DNA of 64,000 nucleotides from Profundibacter sp033851955 (GTDB lineage Bacteria > Pseudomonadota > Alphaproteobacteria > Rhodobacterales > Rhodobacteraceae), in contig JAWSVK010000003.1 in the NCBI GenBank assembly GCA_033851955.1, positions 62,001 through 126,000 of the forward strand, written 5' to 3'. How positions within the stretch are numbered: the first letter of the stretch is position 1; each line of letters starts with the position of its first letter. Positions 27,591 through 36,474 of this stretch are shown one piece after another. A program made the position numbers and the translations under genes. The notes below the pieces were generated by a model. That model was not told where the DNA came from and did no database searches. It saw only the letters and a list, made by a program, of their open reading frames with translations.

Positions 27591-28046
27591 TTATTTTCGC
27601 AGGCTGGCGAAGAAGTTGGTGAGGAGCGTTTGGGCTTCTTGCTCGCGGATACCGTCATAGACTTCGGGGCTGTGGTGGGCTTGGGGATGGGTGAAGATGC
27701 GCGGGCCTTGGGCTATGCCGCCTGATTTGGGGTCGGATGCGGCGTAATAAAGACGTTTGATACGGGCGGCTGAAATGGCCATGGCGCACATTGGACAGGG
27801 TTCAAGCGTGACGTAGAGGTCGTGATCGGTGAGGCGTTCGGAGCCTATGGCCGCGCAGGCAGCCCGAATGGCGAGGACCTCGGCATGGGCGGTTGGGTCA
27901 TTCAACTCGCGGGTGCGATTTCCGGCGCGTGCTAAAATTTTCCCGTTTGGGGCGATTATCACGGCACCACAAGGGACTTCGCCACGGGCGGCGGCAGCGC
28001 GGGCCTCATCCAAGGCGATGTCCATATGGCTGGTGAATTGGCTCAT
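27591..28046 (-). CDS. tadA: tRNA adenosine(34) deaminase-type enzyme
   Basis: 151 residues. Zinc site His54-Ala-Glu56 (THAEVLA region, PTAHAEVLAIR) and PCPMC with Cys84 and Cys87. GEVPCGAVI and the NDPTAHAE context are those of TadA, which converts A34 to inosine in tRNA-Arg(ACG). Start ATG 28046 gives the standard TadA length; ATG 28103 would add 19 residues and overlap the divergent gene's leader. Divergent from rluB. Confidence 0.9.
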   Translation of the reverse strand: MSQFTSHMDIALDEARAAAARGEVPCGAVIIAPNGKILARAGNRTRELNDPTAHAEVLAIRAACAAIGSERLTDHDLYVTLEPCPMCAMAISAARIKRLYYAASDPKSGGIAQGPRIFTHPQAHHSPEVYDGIREQEAQTLLTNFFASLRK

Positions 28047-28121
28047 GGGGTTAGGTTTGCCCTGTGGCGGATGTTTTGCCAAGCCGCTTTTCATTTGGTC
28101 CAACGCAGGTTAGAGCGAGGC

Positions 28122-28904
28122 ATGGAAAATCAAACACCCAAAACCGGCGAGCGGATCGCCAAAGTCATGGCCCGTGCGGGTCTTGCGTCACGCCGCGAGG
28201 CAGAACGGATGATTGCGGCGGGCCGCGTCACTGTGAATGGCAAGCTGATCGACAGCCCTGCCCTGAACGTCACGCCGCGCGACAAGATCGTTGTGGATGG
28301 CGCCGATGTGGGCGAACCTGATATGGCGCGGCTGTGGCTGTATCATAAGCCCATCGGCTTGGTGACAACCGAGCGCGACGAAAAAGGTCGCGACACGGTG
28401 TTTGCCAATCTGCCAAAGGATTTGCCGCGGGTGATGAGCGTTGGGCGATTGGATATCAACTCGGAAGGGTTGTTGTTGATGACCAATGACGGCGGGGTGA
28501 AGCGCAAGCTGGAGCTGCCCTCAACCGGGTGGACGCGCAAGTATCGCGTGCGGGTGAATGGCCGCCCGAATGAGAACGCGCTGGAGCCGTTGCGCAAAGG
28601 TGTGATGGTGGATGGCGAGCAGTTTCGGGCCTTTGAGGTGGTGCTTGACCGCCAACAAGGCGCCAATGCTTGGCTGACGATTTCACTGCGCGAGGGAAAA
28701 AATCGAGAGATCCGCCGTGCTTTGGATGTGGTTGGCCTGAAGGTGAACCGCCTGATCCGCATCAGCTATGGCCCGTTTCGACTGGGCGAGCTAAAGGCAG
28801 GGGCGGTTGAGGAGATCAAACAGCGGGTGTTGCGTGATCAGTTGGGCATGGCGGCGGCCCCCAGCCAAAAACCAAAAGTAAAACCCACACGTCGGCGCAA
28901 ATAA
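28122..28904 (+). CDS. rluB: 23S rRNA pseudouridine synthase, RsuA/RluB family
   Basis: 260 residues. An S4 domain (ERIAKVMARAGLASRREAERMI, VNGKLI) is followed by the catalytic domain with SVGRLDINSEGLLLMTNDGG, where the aspartate in GRLD is the nucleophile, and LREGKNREIRRAL near residue 200. The basic tail (PKVKPTRRRK) suits rRNA binding. Start ATG 28122 is taken because GAGCGAGG precedes it and it aligns with the S4 domain; the longer frame overlaps tadA. Confidence 0.9.
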   Translation: MENQTPKTGERIAKVMARAGLASRREAERMIAAGRVTVNGKLIDSPALNVTPRDKIVVDGADVGEPDMARLWLYHKPIGLVTTERDEKGRDTVFANLPKDLPRVMSVGRLDINSEGLLLMTNDGGVKRKLELPSTGWTRKYRVRVNGRPNENALEPLRKGVMVDGEQFRAFEVVLDRQQGANAWLTISLREGKNREIRRALDVVGLKVNRLIRISYGPFRLGELKAGAVEEIKQRVLRDQLGMAAAPSQKPKVKPTRRRK

Positions 28905-28973
28905 GGCAGTTTTCAAAGCCTGCCTCAACACGTATATAGTGCCAAAGTATTTTGTAACAAAGAGGCGCGCGCG

Positions 28974-29792
28974 ATGACTGATCTGCTCACAATTGAAAAC
29001 GCTGGCAATTTGCTGGTGTTGATTTTCCTGCAAGCTGTGCTGGGGTTTGACAACCTGCTTTATATCAGCATCGAGAGTAAACGCGCGCCCGCCGAGAAAC
29101 AAAAATCGGTGCGGTTTTGGGGTATCATCATCGCGGTCGCCTTGCGGGTTGTGCTGCTGTTCGTGATGATCAAACTGATCGCCGCGATGTCCGAACCGTT
29201 TTACATATTCAACTCGCCCGGCATCATTGAAGGGGGCATCAACTTTGCCACCACCGTGTTTATCGTCGGCGGCGTGTTCATTATGTATACGGCATTCAAG
29301 GAGATCACCCACATGCTGTCGGTCGAGCATCTGGGCGCTGATGTCAGTCATAAGAAAGGCAAGTCAGCCACCCAAGTCGTGGTGTTGATCGTGATCATGA
29401 ACTTGATTTTCAGCTTTGACTCGGTGCTGTCGGCGCTGGCGATCACTGATGTATTCCCGATCCTTGCCATCGCCATTTTGGTTTCAGGCCTTGCGATGCT
29501 GGTGCTGGCGGACGGGGTCACGGCGTTCTTGGAAAAGAACCGCATGTATGAGGTGTTGGGCCTGTTCATCTTGCTGATCGTCGGCGTGGTGTTGTTGGGC
29601 GAAGCAGGCCCTGCAGCGGCGCATGCGATGCATGACGACAACCTGCAGATCAAAGTCTTTGGCCACGCGTTGCTGCCGATGTCAAAAACCACCTTCTATT
29701 TTTCAATCATAGTTTTGGTTCTGGTCGAAATGATCCAGTCAGGCTATGCGCGCAAACTGGATGCAGAGCGCAGGGTCGACTACCAAGACTAG
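28974..29792 (+). CDS. TerC family integral membrane protein
   Basis: 272 residues with about seven helices. Family marks: QAVLGFDNLLYISIE with the acidic membrane residues typical of TerC (GFDN), later NLIFSFDSVLSALAITD. The long charged loop after helix 3 (HMLSVEHLGAD) is also typical. TerC-type proteins load Mn2+ onto exported enzymes or act in tellurite/stress resistance together with Tel/Ter partners. Here the xpaC-telA genes follow 68 bases later, including the microprotein at 29860, so one transcript is likely. Confidence 0.9.
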   Translation: MTDLLTIENAGNLLVLIFLQAVLGFDNLLYISIESKRAPAEKQKSVRFWGIIIAVALRVVLLFVMIKLIAAMSEPFYIFNSPGIIEGGINFATTVFIVGGVFIMYTAFKEITHMLSVEHLGADVSHKKGKSATQVVVLIVIMNLIFSFDSVLSALAITDVFPILAIAILVSGLAMLVLADGVTAFLEKNRMYEVLGLFILLIVGVVLLGEAGPAAAHAMHDDNLQIKVFGHALLPMSKTTFYFSIIVLVLVEMIQSGYARKLDAERRVDYQD

Positions 29793-29859
29793 CGACGTTT
29801 GGTCAGACTGGTGCGGGCGGATTTTTTCGCCTATATGTGTTAAGACTTTAGGGGGTAAT

Positions 29860-29943
29860 ATGTCTGCAACCGGACTTCAAAAACTTGCATTCACCGTGTT
29901 GATTGCATTGATCTTTTACGTATCCCTGTTTGGGGGTGCGTGA
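29860..29943 (+). CDS. 27-residue membrane microprotein
   Basis: MSATGLQKLAFTVLIALIFYVSLFGGA is too long to be chance for a leader: it is one hydrophobic helix with a polar N-terminus. The ATG at 29860 follows a GGGGGTAAT purine run, and the TGA (29941-29943) overlaps the xpaC ATG in a TGATG arrangement. That overlap implies translational coupling. Either it is a genuine single-pass subunit working beside XpaC/TelA, or it acts as a coupling peptide. Confidence 0.6.
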   Translation: MSATGLQKLAFTVLIALIFYVSLFGGA

Positions 29944-30830
29944 TGGCAAAGCGTTTTGGCGGTAAGTTCAGCCCGGATAGCAGCGACAATAATGATGCGC
30001 ACCCGATCGAAAACCCCACAGAAATTTCAGCGGACATTGGTGCCGGCTGGCGGGCAAACCTGTTGTTCTTTGCCCCGCTGCCCTTGTTGTTTCGTGCATT
30101 TTTTAAGGAACCCGAAGGCATGGCAACCAGCCTGCTGGCGTTTGGTGTGTTGATGTTGGCGGCGTGGCTGACCCGTGACGGCATTATCGCACAGAACGCA
30201 TATGACGCGCGAAAGGTTGCGCGGCGGCCTGCGGTCCCGCGTAAAATCTTTGGCTCGGCCCTGATGGGCATTGGCCTGTTCATTGCGGGCTATGTCAGCG
30301 GCGGGCCGTTTGTCGCCTTGCTGTTTGGCGGGCTTGGCGTGGTGTTGCACGGGCTTGCCTTTGGCATTGATCCAATGCGTGACAAGGGCATGGAGGGGAT
30401 TGATCGCCATCAAACCGAGCGTGTGGCCCGTGTGGTTGACAAAGCCGAAGCGCATCTGGCCCAGATGAGCGACGCGATTTTACGCGCCGGTGATCGCAAG
30501 ATTGAGGCGCGCGTTGCCCAGTTCCAGCTGACCGTGCGCAAGATGTTTCGCACCGTAGAAGAAGATCCGCGCGATCTGACAGCGGCGCGCAAGTATCTGA
30601 GCGTTTATTTGCTGGGAGCGCGAGACGCGACAGTTAAATTCGCCGATCTGTACGCCCAAACCAAAGACGCCCAAGCCCGCGCTGATTTTGAAGCCTTGCT
30701 GGGTGATCTTGAGGATAACTTTGCCGCCCGCACCGAAAAACTGCTGTTGGATGATCGCAGCGATTTGGATGTCGAAATAGAAGTGCTGCGTGACCGGTTG
30801 AAACGCGACGGAATTCACACAGGACAATAA
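29943..30830 (+). CDS. xpaC: XpaC-like (5-bromo-4-chloroindolyl phosphate hydrolysis family) protein
   Basis: 295 residues. Two pairs of hydrophobic segments lie in the first 140 residues, followed by a long helical C-terminal half (RVVDKAEAHLAQMSDAIL, KMFRTVEEDPRDL, LLGDLEDNFAARTEKLL). This is the XpaC/YceG-side partner commonly encoded next to TelA. The biochemical activity behind the name has not been proven. ATG 29943 overlaps the microprotein stop. Next gene telA begins 47 bases later. Confidence 0.8.
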   Translation: MAKRFGGKFSPDSSDNNDAHPIENPTEISADIGAGWRANLLFFAPLPLLFRAFFKEPEGMATSLLAFGVLMLAAWLTRDGIIAQNAYDARKVARRPAVPRKIFGSALMGIGLFIAGYVSGGPFVALLFGGLGVVLHGLAFGIDPMRDKGMEGIDRHQTERVARVVDKAEAHLAQMSDAILRAGDRKIEARVAQFQLTVRKMFRTVEEDPRDLTAARKYLSVYLLGARDATVKFADLYAQTKDAQARADFEALLGDLEDNFAARTEKLLLDDRSDLDVEIEVLRDRLKRDGIHTGQ

Positions 30831-30877
30831 TTTACACGGGCCAATAGCGCCGAAACCCAATTCAGGAGTATGTAACC

Positions 30878-32071
30878 ATGACCGAGACAACCCGCAAAGC
30901 GGCCGAAAAAACGCTGAAAGCCATCGAAAAAGTCACCGCTGTGATCTTGCCAGAACCGTCAACGGAAATTGTGCCGCTGAAAGGCGCGCCAAAGCCGATT
31001 GCCGAGGGGATCAAAAAGCGCATGGCCGAAATCGACATGGGGGACACCAATTCGATCATCGCCTTTGGCTCGTCCGCCCAAGAAGAGCTGCGCGAAATTT
31101 CGCAGGCCATGTTGGTGGATGTGCGCAACAAGGACGTCGGCCCTGCGGGGGATTCATTGCGCAACATGGTAACCACCATTCGCGGCTTCTCGATTTCCGA
31201 ATTGGACGTGCGGCGTAAACGCTCATGGTGGGAAAAACTGCTGGGACGCACAGCGCCTTTTGCCAAGTTCCTATCGCGGTTTGAAAAGGTTCAGGGCCAA
31301 CTCGATATGGTCACGGACAACCTGTTGGGCCACGAGCATAAACTGCTCAAAGACATCAAGTCACTGGACAAGCTTTATGAAAAGACGCTTGATTTCTATG
31401 ACGAACTGGCGCTTTACATCGCGGCTGGCGAAGAGAAGCTGAAGGTTCTGGATGCCAAAACCATCCCCGCCAAAGAAGCCAAAGTTGAAAAAGCCCCTGA
31501 GGGCAAGCAAGTCATGCAAGCCCAAGAATTGCGCGATCTGCGCTCGGCCCGTGACGATCTGGAACGCCGCGTGCATGATTTGAAATTGACCCGTCAAGTG
31601 ACGATGCAGTCCTTGCCGTCGATCCGGTTGGTGCAGGAAAATGACAAATCACTGGTCGGCAAGATCAACTCGACCTTGGTCAACACGGTGCCACTGTGGG
31701 AAACCCAATTGGCGCAGGCCGTGACCATCCAACGCTCCGCCGAGGCCGCAGGTGCGGTGCGCGACGCCAATGATCTAACAAATGAATTGCTGACCGCAAA
31801 CGCCAAGAACCTGCGGATCGCCAACAAAGCTGTGCGCGAGGAAATGGAGCGCGGCGTGTTTGACATCGAGGCTGTGAAAGAGGCCAATGCCGAGTTGATC
31901 GCCACCATCGAGGATTCTTTGCGGATCGCTGATGAGGGCAAAGCCAATCGCGCCGCCGCCGAGGTTGAGCTGAAGCAAATGGAAGCCGAGTTGAAAACCA
32001 CGCTTGCATCCGCCAAAGCGCGCGGCGACAAAGTGGGTGACACTGCTGGTGGCGCGTTGACCGGTAAATAA
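30878..32071 (+). CDS. telA: TelA family toxic-anion resistance protein
   Basis: 397 residues, almost entirely alpha-helical and coiled-coil. Typical TelA segments: WWEKLLGRTAPFAKFLSRFEKVQGQLD, YDELALYIAAGEEKL and QSLPSIRLVQENDKSLVGKI, then LINTVP-like STLVNTVPLWETQLAQAV. TelA proteins are cytoplasmic and contribute to resistance to tellurite, antimicrobial peptides and envelope stress in several bacteria; mechanism unknown. Preceded by CAGGAG at good spacing. It is the central gene of this operon. Confidence 0.92.
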   Translation: MTETTRKAAEKTLKAIEKVTAVILPEPSTEIVPLKGAPKPIAEGIKKRMAEIDMGDTNSIIAFGSSAQEELREISQAMLVDVRNKDVGPAGDSLRNMVTTIRGFSISELDVRRKRSWWEKLLGRTAPFAKFLSRFEKVQGQLDMVTDNLLGHEHKLLKDIKSLDKLYEKTLDFYDELALYIAAGEEKLKVLDAKTIPAKEAKVEKAPEGKQVMQAQELRDLRSARDDLERRVHDLKLTRQVTMQSLPSIRLVQENDKSLVGKINSTLVNTVPLWETQLAQAVTIQRSAEAAGAVRDANDLTNELLTANAKNLRIANKAVREEMERGVFDIEAVKEANAELIATIEDSLRIADEGKANRAAAEVELKQMEAELKTTLASAKARGDKVGDTAGGALTGK

Positions 32072-32090
32072 CGACTGGGTTGTTTGAAGC

Positions 32091-33056
32091 ATGGCAAGAC
32101 TGCACAAAAGACTGCACAGACTGTTTGTGGCACTCTCACTGGCCGGCCTGATTGGGCTGGCCGGTTGCGTCACGCCTGAGCCTACACCACCGCCAACCGC
32201 CCCTGCACCGCGCCCTGCCAAACCCGCCCCAATTGTGACGCCGCAAACCGAAGTCAGCCGCCAAATGACGACACATTTGGCCCGTGTGCAGGCCGATCTT
32301 TTGGTGCTTGGATTGCTGCGAAACGATGGCGGCGGGCCTGATGTTCCGTTTTCACAGCGCAATCTGGTGAACAACTTTATTCGCATCGCCATGCATGATG
32401 AATACGTCAACACAGGTGATGAAATCATCGCCGAAGTTACCGAAAATATTCTACGCCGTTGGGAACAACCGATCCGCATGAAGATCGAATTTGGGCCCTC
32501 TGTGCCGCTGGCTCAGCGCAGCCGTGACCGCGCCAATATCAGCCACTATATCAAACGGTTGTCGCGCCTAACCGGCGTGCCGATCCGGCTAAGCAATGTA
32601 AACCCCAACTACAATGTTTTGATCCTGAATGAAGACGAGCGCCAAGCAGCGGGGCCGCGCTTGCAAGAGATCGTGCCCGGCATTGGTGACGCCTCGTTGC
32701 GGTTGGTCACGACCATGTCGCGCTCGACTTTATGTCTTGTGCTGGCCGATACGAGCGGCACTAATAACGCAACATACACAAAAGCCGTCGCCGTGATCCG
32801 TGGTGAGCACCCTGACTTGCTGCGGTTGGCCTGCATTCACGAAGAGTTGGCCCAGGGGCTTGGCCTTGCCAATGACAGCCCTGCCGCCCGCCCCTCAATA
32901 TTCAATGACGACGAGGAGTTCGCGCTCCTTACGCACCACGACGAACTGTTGCTGCAAATCCTGTATGACCCGCGCCTGAAGGCTGGCATGACCCAGCAAC
33001 AGGCCCGACCGATCATCAAGGCCATTGCGGCCGAACTTTTAGGGGGCGCCTCATGA
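32091..33056 (+). CDS. DUF2927 lipoprotein
   Basis: 321 residues. Signal peptide with lipobox LIGLAGC (Cys26) and a Pro-rich linker (residues 28-45). The conserved domain ends with LACIHEELAQGLGLANDS and SIFNDDEEFALLTHHDELLL, the hallmark of DUF2927. The HExxxQ helix next to LGLAND resembles a zincin active-site helix, but the second His is replaced by Gln, so activity is open. It would sit in the periplasm anchored by lipid. Start 32091 lies 19 bases after telA. Confidence 0.85.
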   Translation: MARLHKRLHRLFVALSLAGLIGLAGCVTPEPTPPPTAPAPRPAKPAPIVTPQTEVSRQMTTHLARVQADLLVLGLLRNDGGGPDVPFSQRNLVNNFIRIAMHDEYVNTGDEIIAEVTENILRRWEQPIRMKIEFGPSVPLAQRSRDRANISHYIKRLSRLTGVPIRLSNVNPNYNVLILNEDERQAAGPRLQEIVPGIGDASLRLVTTMSRSTLCLVLADTSGTNNATYTKAVAVIRGEHPDLLRLACIHEELAQGLGLANDSPAARPSIFNDDEEFALLTHHDELLLQILYDPRLKAGMTQQQARPIIKAIAAELLGGAS

Positions 33057-33080
33057 CCCCAAGCTTAACGGAGATGTAAA

Positions 33081-34214
33081 ATGGGTATTCTAGATTTTCT
33101 AACCGGCGAATTTATCGACGTGATCCATTGGGTGGACGACAGCCGTGACACCATGGTCTGGCGGTTCGAGCGCGAAGATCACGAAATTAAGTACGGCGCC
33201 AAATTAACGGTGCGCGAAGGCCAAGCGGCTGTGTTCATCCACGAAGGCCAAATGGCGGATGTGTTCACGCCGGGCCTCTATATGCTTGAGACCAACAACA
33301 TGCCGATCCTGACCACATTGCAGCATTGGGATCACGGGTTCAAATCCCCGTTCAAATCGGAAATCTACTACGTCAACACCACCCGGTTTTCCGACCTGAA
33401 ATGGGGCACCAAAAACCCGATCATCTGTCGCGACCCCGAGTTTGGCCCCGTGCGCATCCGCGCCTATGGCACCTATACGGTCAAGGTCTCTGATCCGGCC
33501 CGTTTCTTGACGGAAATCGTTGGCACGGATGGTGAATTCACCATGGATGAGATCAGCTACCAAATCCGCAACATCATTGTGCAAGAGTTTTCCCGCGCCA
33601 TCGCCAGCTGTGGCATTCCGGTGCTGGATATGGCTGCAAACACCCGCGATCTGGGCAAGTTGGTTGTTGCCCAAGTGGCGCCAGTGCTTGAACAATACGG
33701 GCTGTCTATGCCGGAACTTTACATCGAGAACATCTCGCTGCCGGCTGCCGTCGAGGCCGCGTTGGACAAACGCACCTCGATGGGGATCGCGGGTGATCTG
33801 GGCAAGTTCACCCAGTATTCCGCTGCCGAAGCCATGACAGCCGCCGCGGCAAATCCAAATGGCGGGGGCGGCATGGGGGCCGGTCTCGGCATGGGGATGG
33901 GCATGGCGATGGCTGGACAGTTGGGGGGACAAATGGGCGCACAAACAGGCCCTTGGGGCGCTGCTCCACAGGTTGCGGCAAGCCCAACACCACCGCCGCC
34001 ACCCAGTGTCGAAAAGGTCTGGCACGTGGCCGATGGTGCCAAAACCAATGGTCCGTTTTCACGCGCCGATATGGGCCGGATGCTGATGGATGGCACACTA
34101 AGTCGCGAAACATATGTTTGGGCGGCAGGCCAAGACGGTTGGAAAACGGCCGGCGATGTGGATGAGCTGGCGACGTTGTTCACCATCATGCCACCGCCAC
34201 CACCCGGGGCCTAA
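33081..34214 (+). CDS. SPFH-domain protein with C-terminal GYF_2 domain
   Basis: 377 residues. Residues 25-240 match the SPFH/virion-core-like family (YdjI type): KLTVREGQAAVFIHEGQMAD, TPGLYMLETNN, YYVNTTRFSDLKWGT. A Gly/Met-rich linker (about 257-290) leads to a GYF_2 (DUF4339) module from about residue 312: VWHVADGAKTNGPFSRADM, MLMDGTLSRETYVW, GWKTAGD. Such proteins assemble on the inner membrane face; in Bacillus the relative partners with phage-shock proteins. GGAG lies before the ATG. The GYF_2 module probably binds a proline-rich partner. Confidence 0.87.
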   Translation: MGILDFLTGEFIDVIHWVDDSRDTMVWRFEREDHEIKYGAKLTVREGQAAVFIHEGQMADVFTPGLYMLETNNMPILTTLQHWDHGFKSPFKSEIYYVNTTRFSDLKWGTKNPIICRDPEFGPVRIRAYGTYTVKVSDPARFLTEIVGTDGEFTMDEISYQIRNIIVQEFSRAIASCGIPVLDMAANTRDLGKLVVAQVAPVLEQYGLSMPELYIENISLPAAVEAALDKRTSMGIAGDLGKFTQYSAAEAMTAAAANPNGGGGMGAGLGMGMGMAMAGQLGGQMGAQTGPWGAAPQVAASPTPPPPPSVEKVWHVADGAKTNGPFSRADMGRMLMDGTLSRETYVWAAGQDGWKTAGDVDELATLFTIMPPPPPGA

Positions 34215-34219
34215 TACCT

Positions 34220-35344
34220 ATGGCCAACGCGCCCGACCCCTTTCAAACGCCCAACGTTGCGGTAGAGCATCGGTTCCCTTGCAATCAATGCGGGGCCGAT
34301 TTTCGCTTTGCGCCGGGACAAGGCAAGCTGATTTGCGATCATTGTGGCCATGACGCCCCGATCGAAGGCGATGGCACACATGATTTACAAGCCATCGTGG
34401 AGCTGGATTTTCGCAAGGCTCTGGACGCGCGCCTGCCGGATGCCGAATTAGAAGAGGTCCGGGTGGTGCAATGCCCTAATTGCGCCGCCAAATTCGAGTT
34501 TGACGCCGAAATCCACGCCGCTGAATGCCCGTTTTGCGCAACACCCGTGGTGACCGACACAGGCACTCTGCGCCAAATTAAGCCGAAAGCGTTGTTGCCA
34601 TTCGCTATGGATGAAAGTGCTGCACGGGATGCACTAGGGGATTGGCTGGGCGGGTTGTGGTTTGCGCCAAATGGGGTCAAGCAATACGCCCGTAAGGGGC
34701 GTAAATTGCAGGGTATTTATGTGCCTTACTGGACCTATGATGCCGATACCAAAAGCCGTTATTCCGGTCAGCGCGGCACGGTTTACTACGAAACCCAGAC
34801 CGTCATGCGCGACGGAAAACGCATGCAGCATCAGGTGCAAAAAGTCCGCTGGGCCCCCGCTTCGGGCCGCGTGGCGCGGTTTTTTGATGATGTGTTGGTA
34901 CTGGCCTCCAAAACACTGCCAAAACGGTTCACTGATGCGCTTGGCCCGTGGGATCTGTCTGAACTTGAACCCTACCGCCCCGAATATCTGGCCGGATTTC
35001 GCGCCGAAGGCTATACGGTCGCGCTGGCTGATGGCTATCAAGAGGCGCGGCGCTATATGGATCGGGTGATTGAGCGCGATGTGAAATTTGACATTGGTGG
35101 CGATCGTCAACGGATCAGCAATATCGACACCACGATCAAGGATGTAACGTTCAAGCATATCCTGCTGCCGGTCTGGCTCGCAGCCTATAAATATAGGGGC
35201 AAAACTTTCCGTTTCGTGGTGAACGGACGCACGGGACGGGTGCAGGGTCAGCGGCCCTATTCAGCTTGGAAGATCACTTTTGCGGTGATTTTGGGCGCGA
35301 TTGCAGCCGGTGTTATCGGTTATTTCATTGCACAAAACCAATAG
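34220..35344 (+). CDS. Zinc-ribbon protein with C-terminal membrane anchor
   Basis: 374 residues. Two zinc ribbons: CNQCGADF...CDHCGHD (about 18-40) and CPNCAAKF...CPFCATP (about 76-104). The middle domain has VPYWTYDADTKSRYSGQRG and VKFDIGGDRQRI, then the conserved FKHILLPVWLAAYKYRGK, and the protein ends in one transmembrane helix (near 350-370). Genome annotations sometimes call it primosomal protein N'-like because of the ribbons, but helicase motifs are absent. It begins 5 bases after the SPFH gene stop, so the two likely work together at the membrane. Confidence 0.82.
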   Translation: MANAPDPFQTPNVAVEHRFPCNQCGADFRFAPGQGKLICDHCGHDAPIEGDGTHDLQAIVELDFRKALDARLPDAELEEVRVVQCPNCAAKFEFDAEIHAAECPFCATPVVTDTGTLRQIKPKALLPFAMDESAARDALGDWLGGLWFAPNGVKQYARKGRKLQGIYVPYWTYDADTKSRYSGQRGTVYYETQTVMRDGKRMQHQVQKVRWAPASGRVARFFDDVLVLASKTLPKRFTDALGPWDLSELEPYRPEYLAGFRAEGYTVALADGYQEARRYMDRVIERDVKFDIGGDRQRISNIDTTIKDVTFKHILLPVWLAAYKYRGKTFRFVVNGRTGRVQGQRPYSAWKITFAVILGAIAAGVIGYFIAQNQ

Positions 35345-35352
35345 GGGCGGAT

Positions 35353-35790
35353 ATGCGCGCACTCATTCAACGGGTCACAGAGGCCTCGGTCAAAGTTGAC
35401 GGCAACACTATTGGCGAAATCGGCGCGGGTCTGTTGATTTTGGTCTGCGCGATGCAGGGTGACACCAAGGCCAACGCCGACACTATGGCCGCCAAAATCA
35501 GCAAACTACGGATTTTCACTGATGAGGCGGGCAAGATGAACCGCGCGTTGTTGGACACCGGCGGAGCTGCATTGGTGGTCAGTCAATTTACACTGGCGGC
35601 CGACACTTCGCGTGGCAATCGCCCCGGATTTTCCGCCGCCGCCTCCCCTGATGAAGGCCGCGTGCTGTACGAGTATTTCGCCGAGCAACTGCGGGGCCAT
35701 GGGATCGAAACAGCAACAGGGCGTTTTGGCGCGGATATGGCCGTGCAATTGGTCAATGACGGGCCGGTGACAATCTGGATGGAATTTTAG
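35353..35790 (+). CDS. dtd: D-aminoacyl-tRNA deacylase
   Basis: 145 residues, the exact family size. The signatures SQFTLAAD (about 77-84) and NDGPVTIWMEF at the C-terminus (the Gly-cisPro active-site loop) are intact. The enzyme removes D-amino acids and glycine from mischarged tRNAs. Start ATG 35353 has GGGGCGG upstream and is 8 bases after the previous stop, so dtd may ride on the stress operon. Ends 10 bases from the convergent phnA gene. Confidence 0.95.
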   Translation: MRALIQRVTEASVKVDGNTIGEIGAGLLILVCAMQGDTKANADTMAAKISKLRIFTDEAGKMNRALLDTGGAALVVSQFTLAADTSRGNRPGFSAAASPDEGRVLYEYFAEQLRGHGIETATGRFGADMAVQLVNDGPVTIWMEF

Positions 35791-35800
35791 GCCACGCGTC

Positions 35801-36355
35801 TCAAGATTTCTTGACGAACTCCGTCAAGATCACAATCTGCTGACCACTGACGCGCCCCTCAATGTGGCCCGCATTGTCCGGCACCAAGGAAATGTTGCGC
35901 ACTGCGGTGCCACGTTTGGCGGTGAAGCCCGCGCCTTTGACGTTCAGATCCTTGATCAACGTAACTGTGTCACCCGCCGCCAAAACCGCGCCGTTGGTGT
36001 CGCGATGAATGACACTTTCGCCTTCATCCTCATCCGCCAAACCAGCCTCGGCCCATTCTAGGTTTTCAGGCTCGAGATAGGCTATATCCAGCAAATCACG
36101 CGCCCAGGCCTCGGACTTTAGACGGTGCAACAAGCGGTAAGCGGTGACCTGTGCGGCGGGTTCGGTGCTCCAGATCGCGTCGGACAAGCAGCGCCAGTGC
36201 GGCGCATCGGAAATGTCGCCAGCAACACCAGCTGCACAGGTCGCGCACAGGGTAACGGTCTGATCCGAGGGCGACACGTCAACCGCTGTCAGGTCCGTTT
36301 TATTGCCACAAAGGGCGCAGGCGCTTGCAAGTTCTGACATCATTTTGGCTTTCAT
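35801..36355 (-). CDS. PhnA/YjdM family zinc-ribbon protein
   Basis: About 185 residues. The N-terminus (SELASACALCGNKTDL, then TLCATCAAGV) carries two CxxC pairs of a zinc ribbon. The C-terminal PhnA domain has DTNGAVLAAGDTVTLIKDLNVKGAGFTAKRGT. Despite its name, PhnA homologues of this type have no shown role in phosphonate breakdown. Start candidates are ATG 36355, 36343 and 36340; none has a clear ribosome site, and the longer 36529 start runs into the aminotransferase gene's leader. Divergent from that aminotransferase. Confidence 0.85.
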   Translation of the reverse strand: MKAKMMSELASACALCGNKTDLTAVDVSPSDQTVTLCATCAAGVAGDISDAPHWRCLSDAIWSTEPAAQVTAYRLLHRLKSEAWARDLLDIAYLEPENLEWAEAGLADEDEGESVIHRDTNGAVLAAGDTVTLIKDLNVKGAGFTAKRGTAVRNISLVPDNAGHIEGRVSGQQIVILTEFVKKS

Positions 36356-36474
36356 GTTTTTGCATTTGGGCTTGGTCTGAAACAATCCACGCCAAACGTC
36401 AACAACCCCTAGGCAGATTGAAAATTTGAGCGTAAGCATTTGGGAAAGAATTCCAATTTCGTAGGAGCCGAACC

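Noticed and set aside
33330..33360. tRNA-like T-arm sequence GGGTTCAAATCCCC
   Set aside because: It is inside the SPFH coding region in frame and no acceptor or anticodon stem surrounds it.
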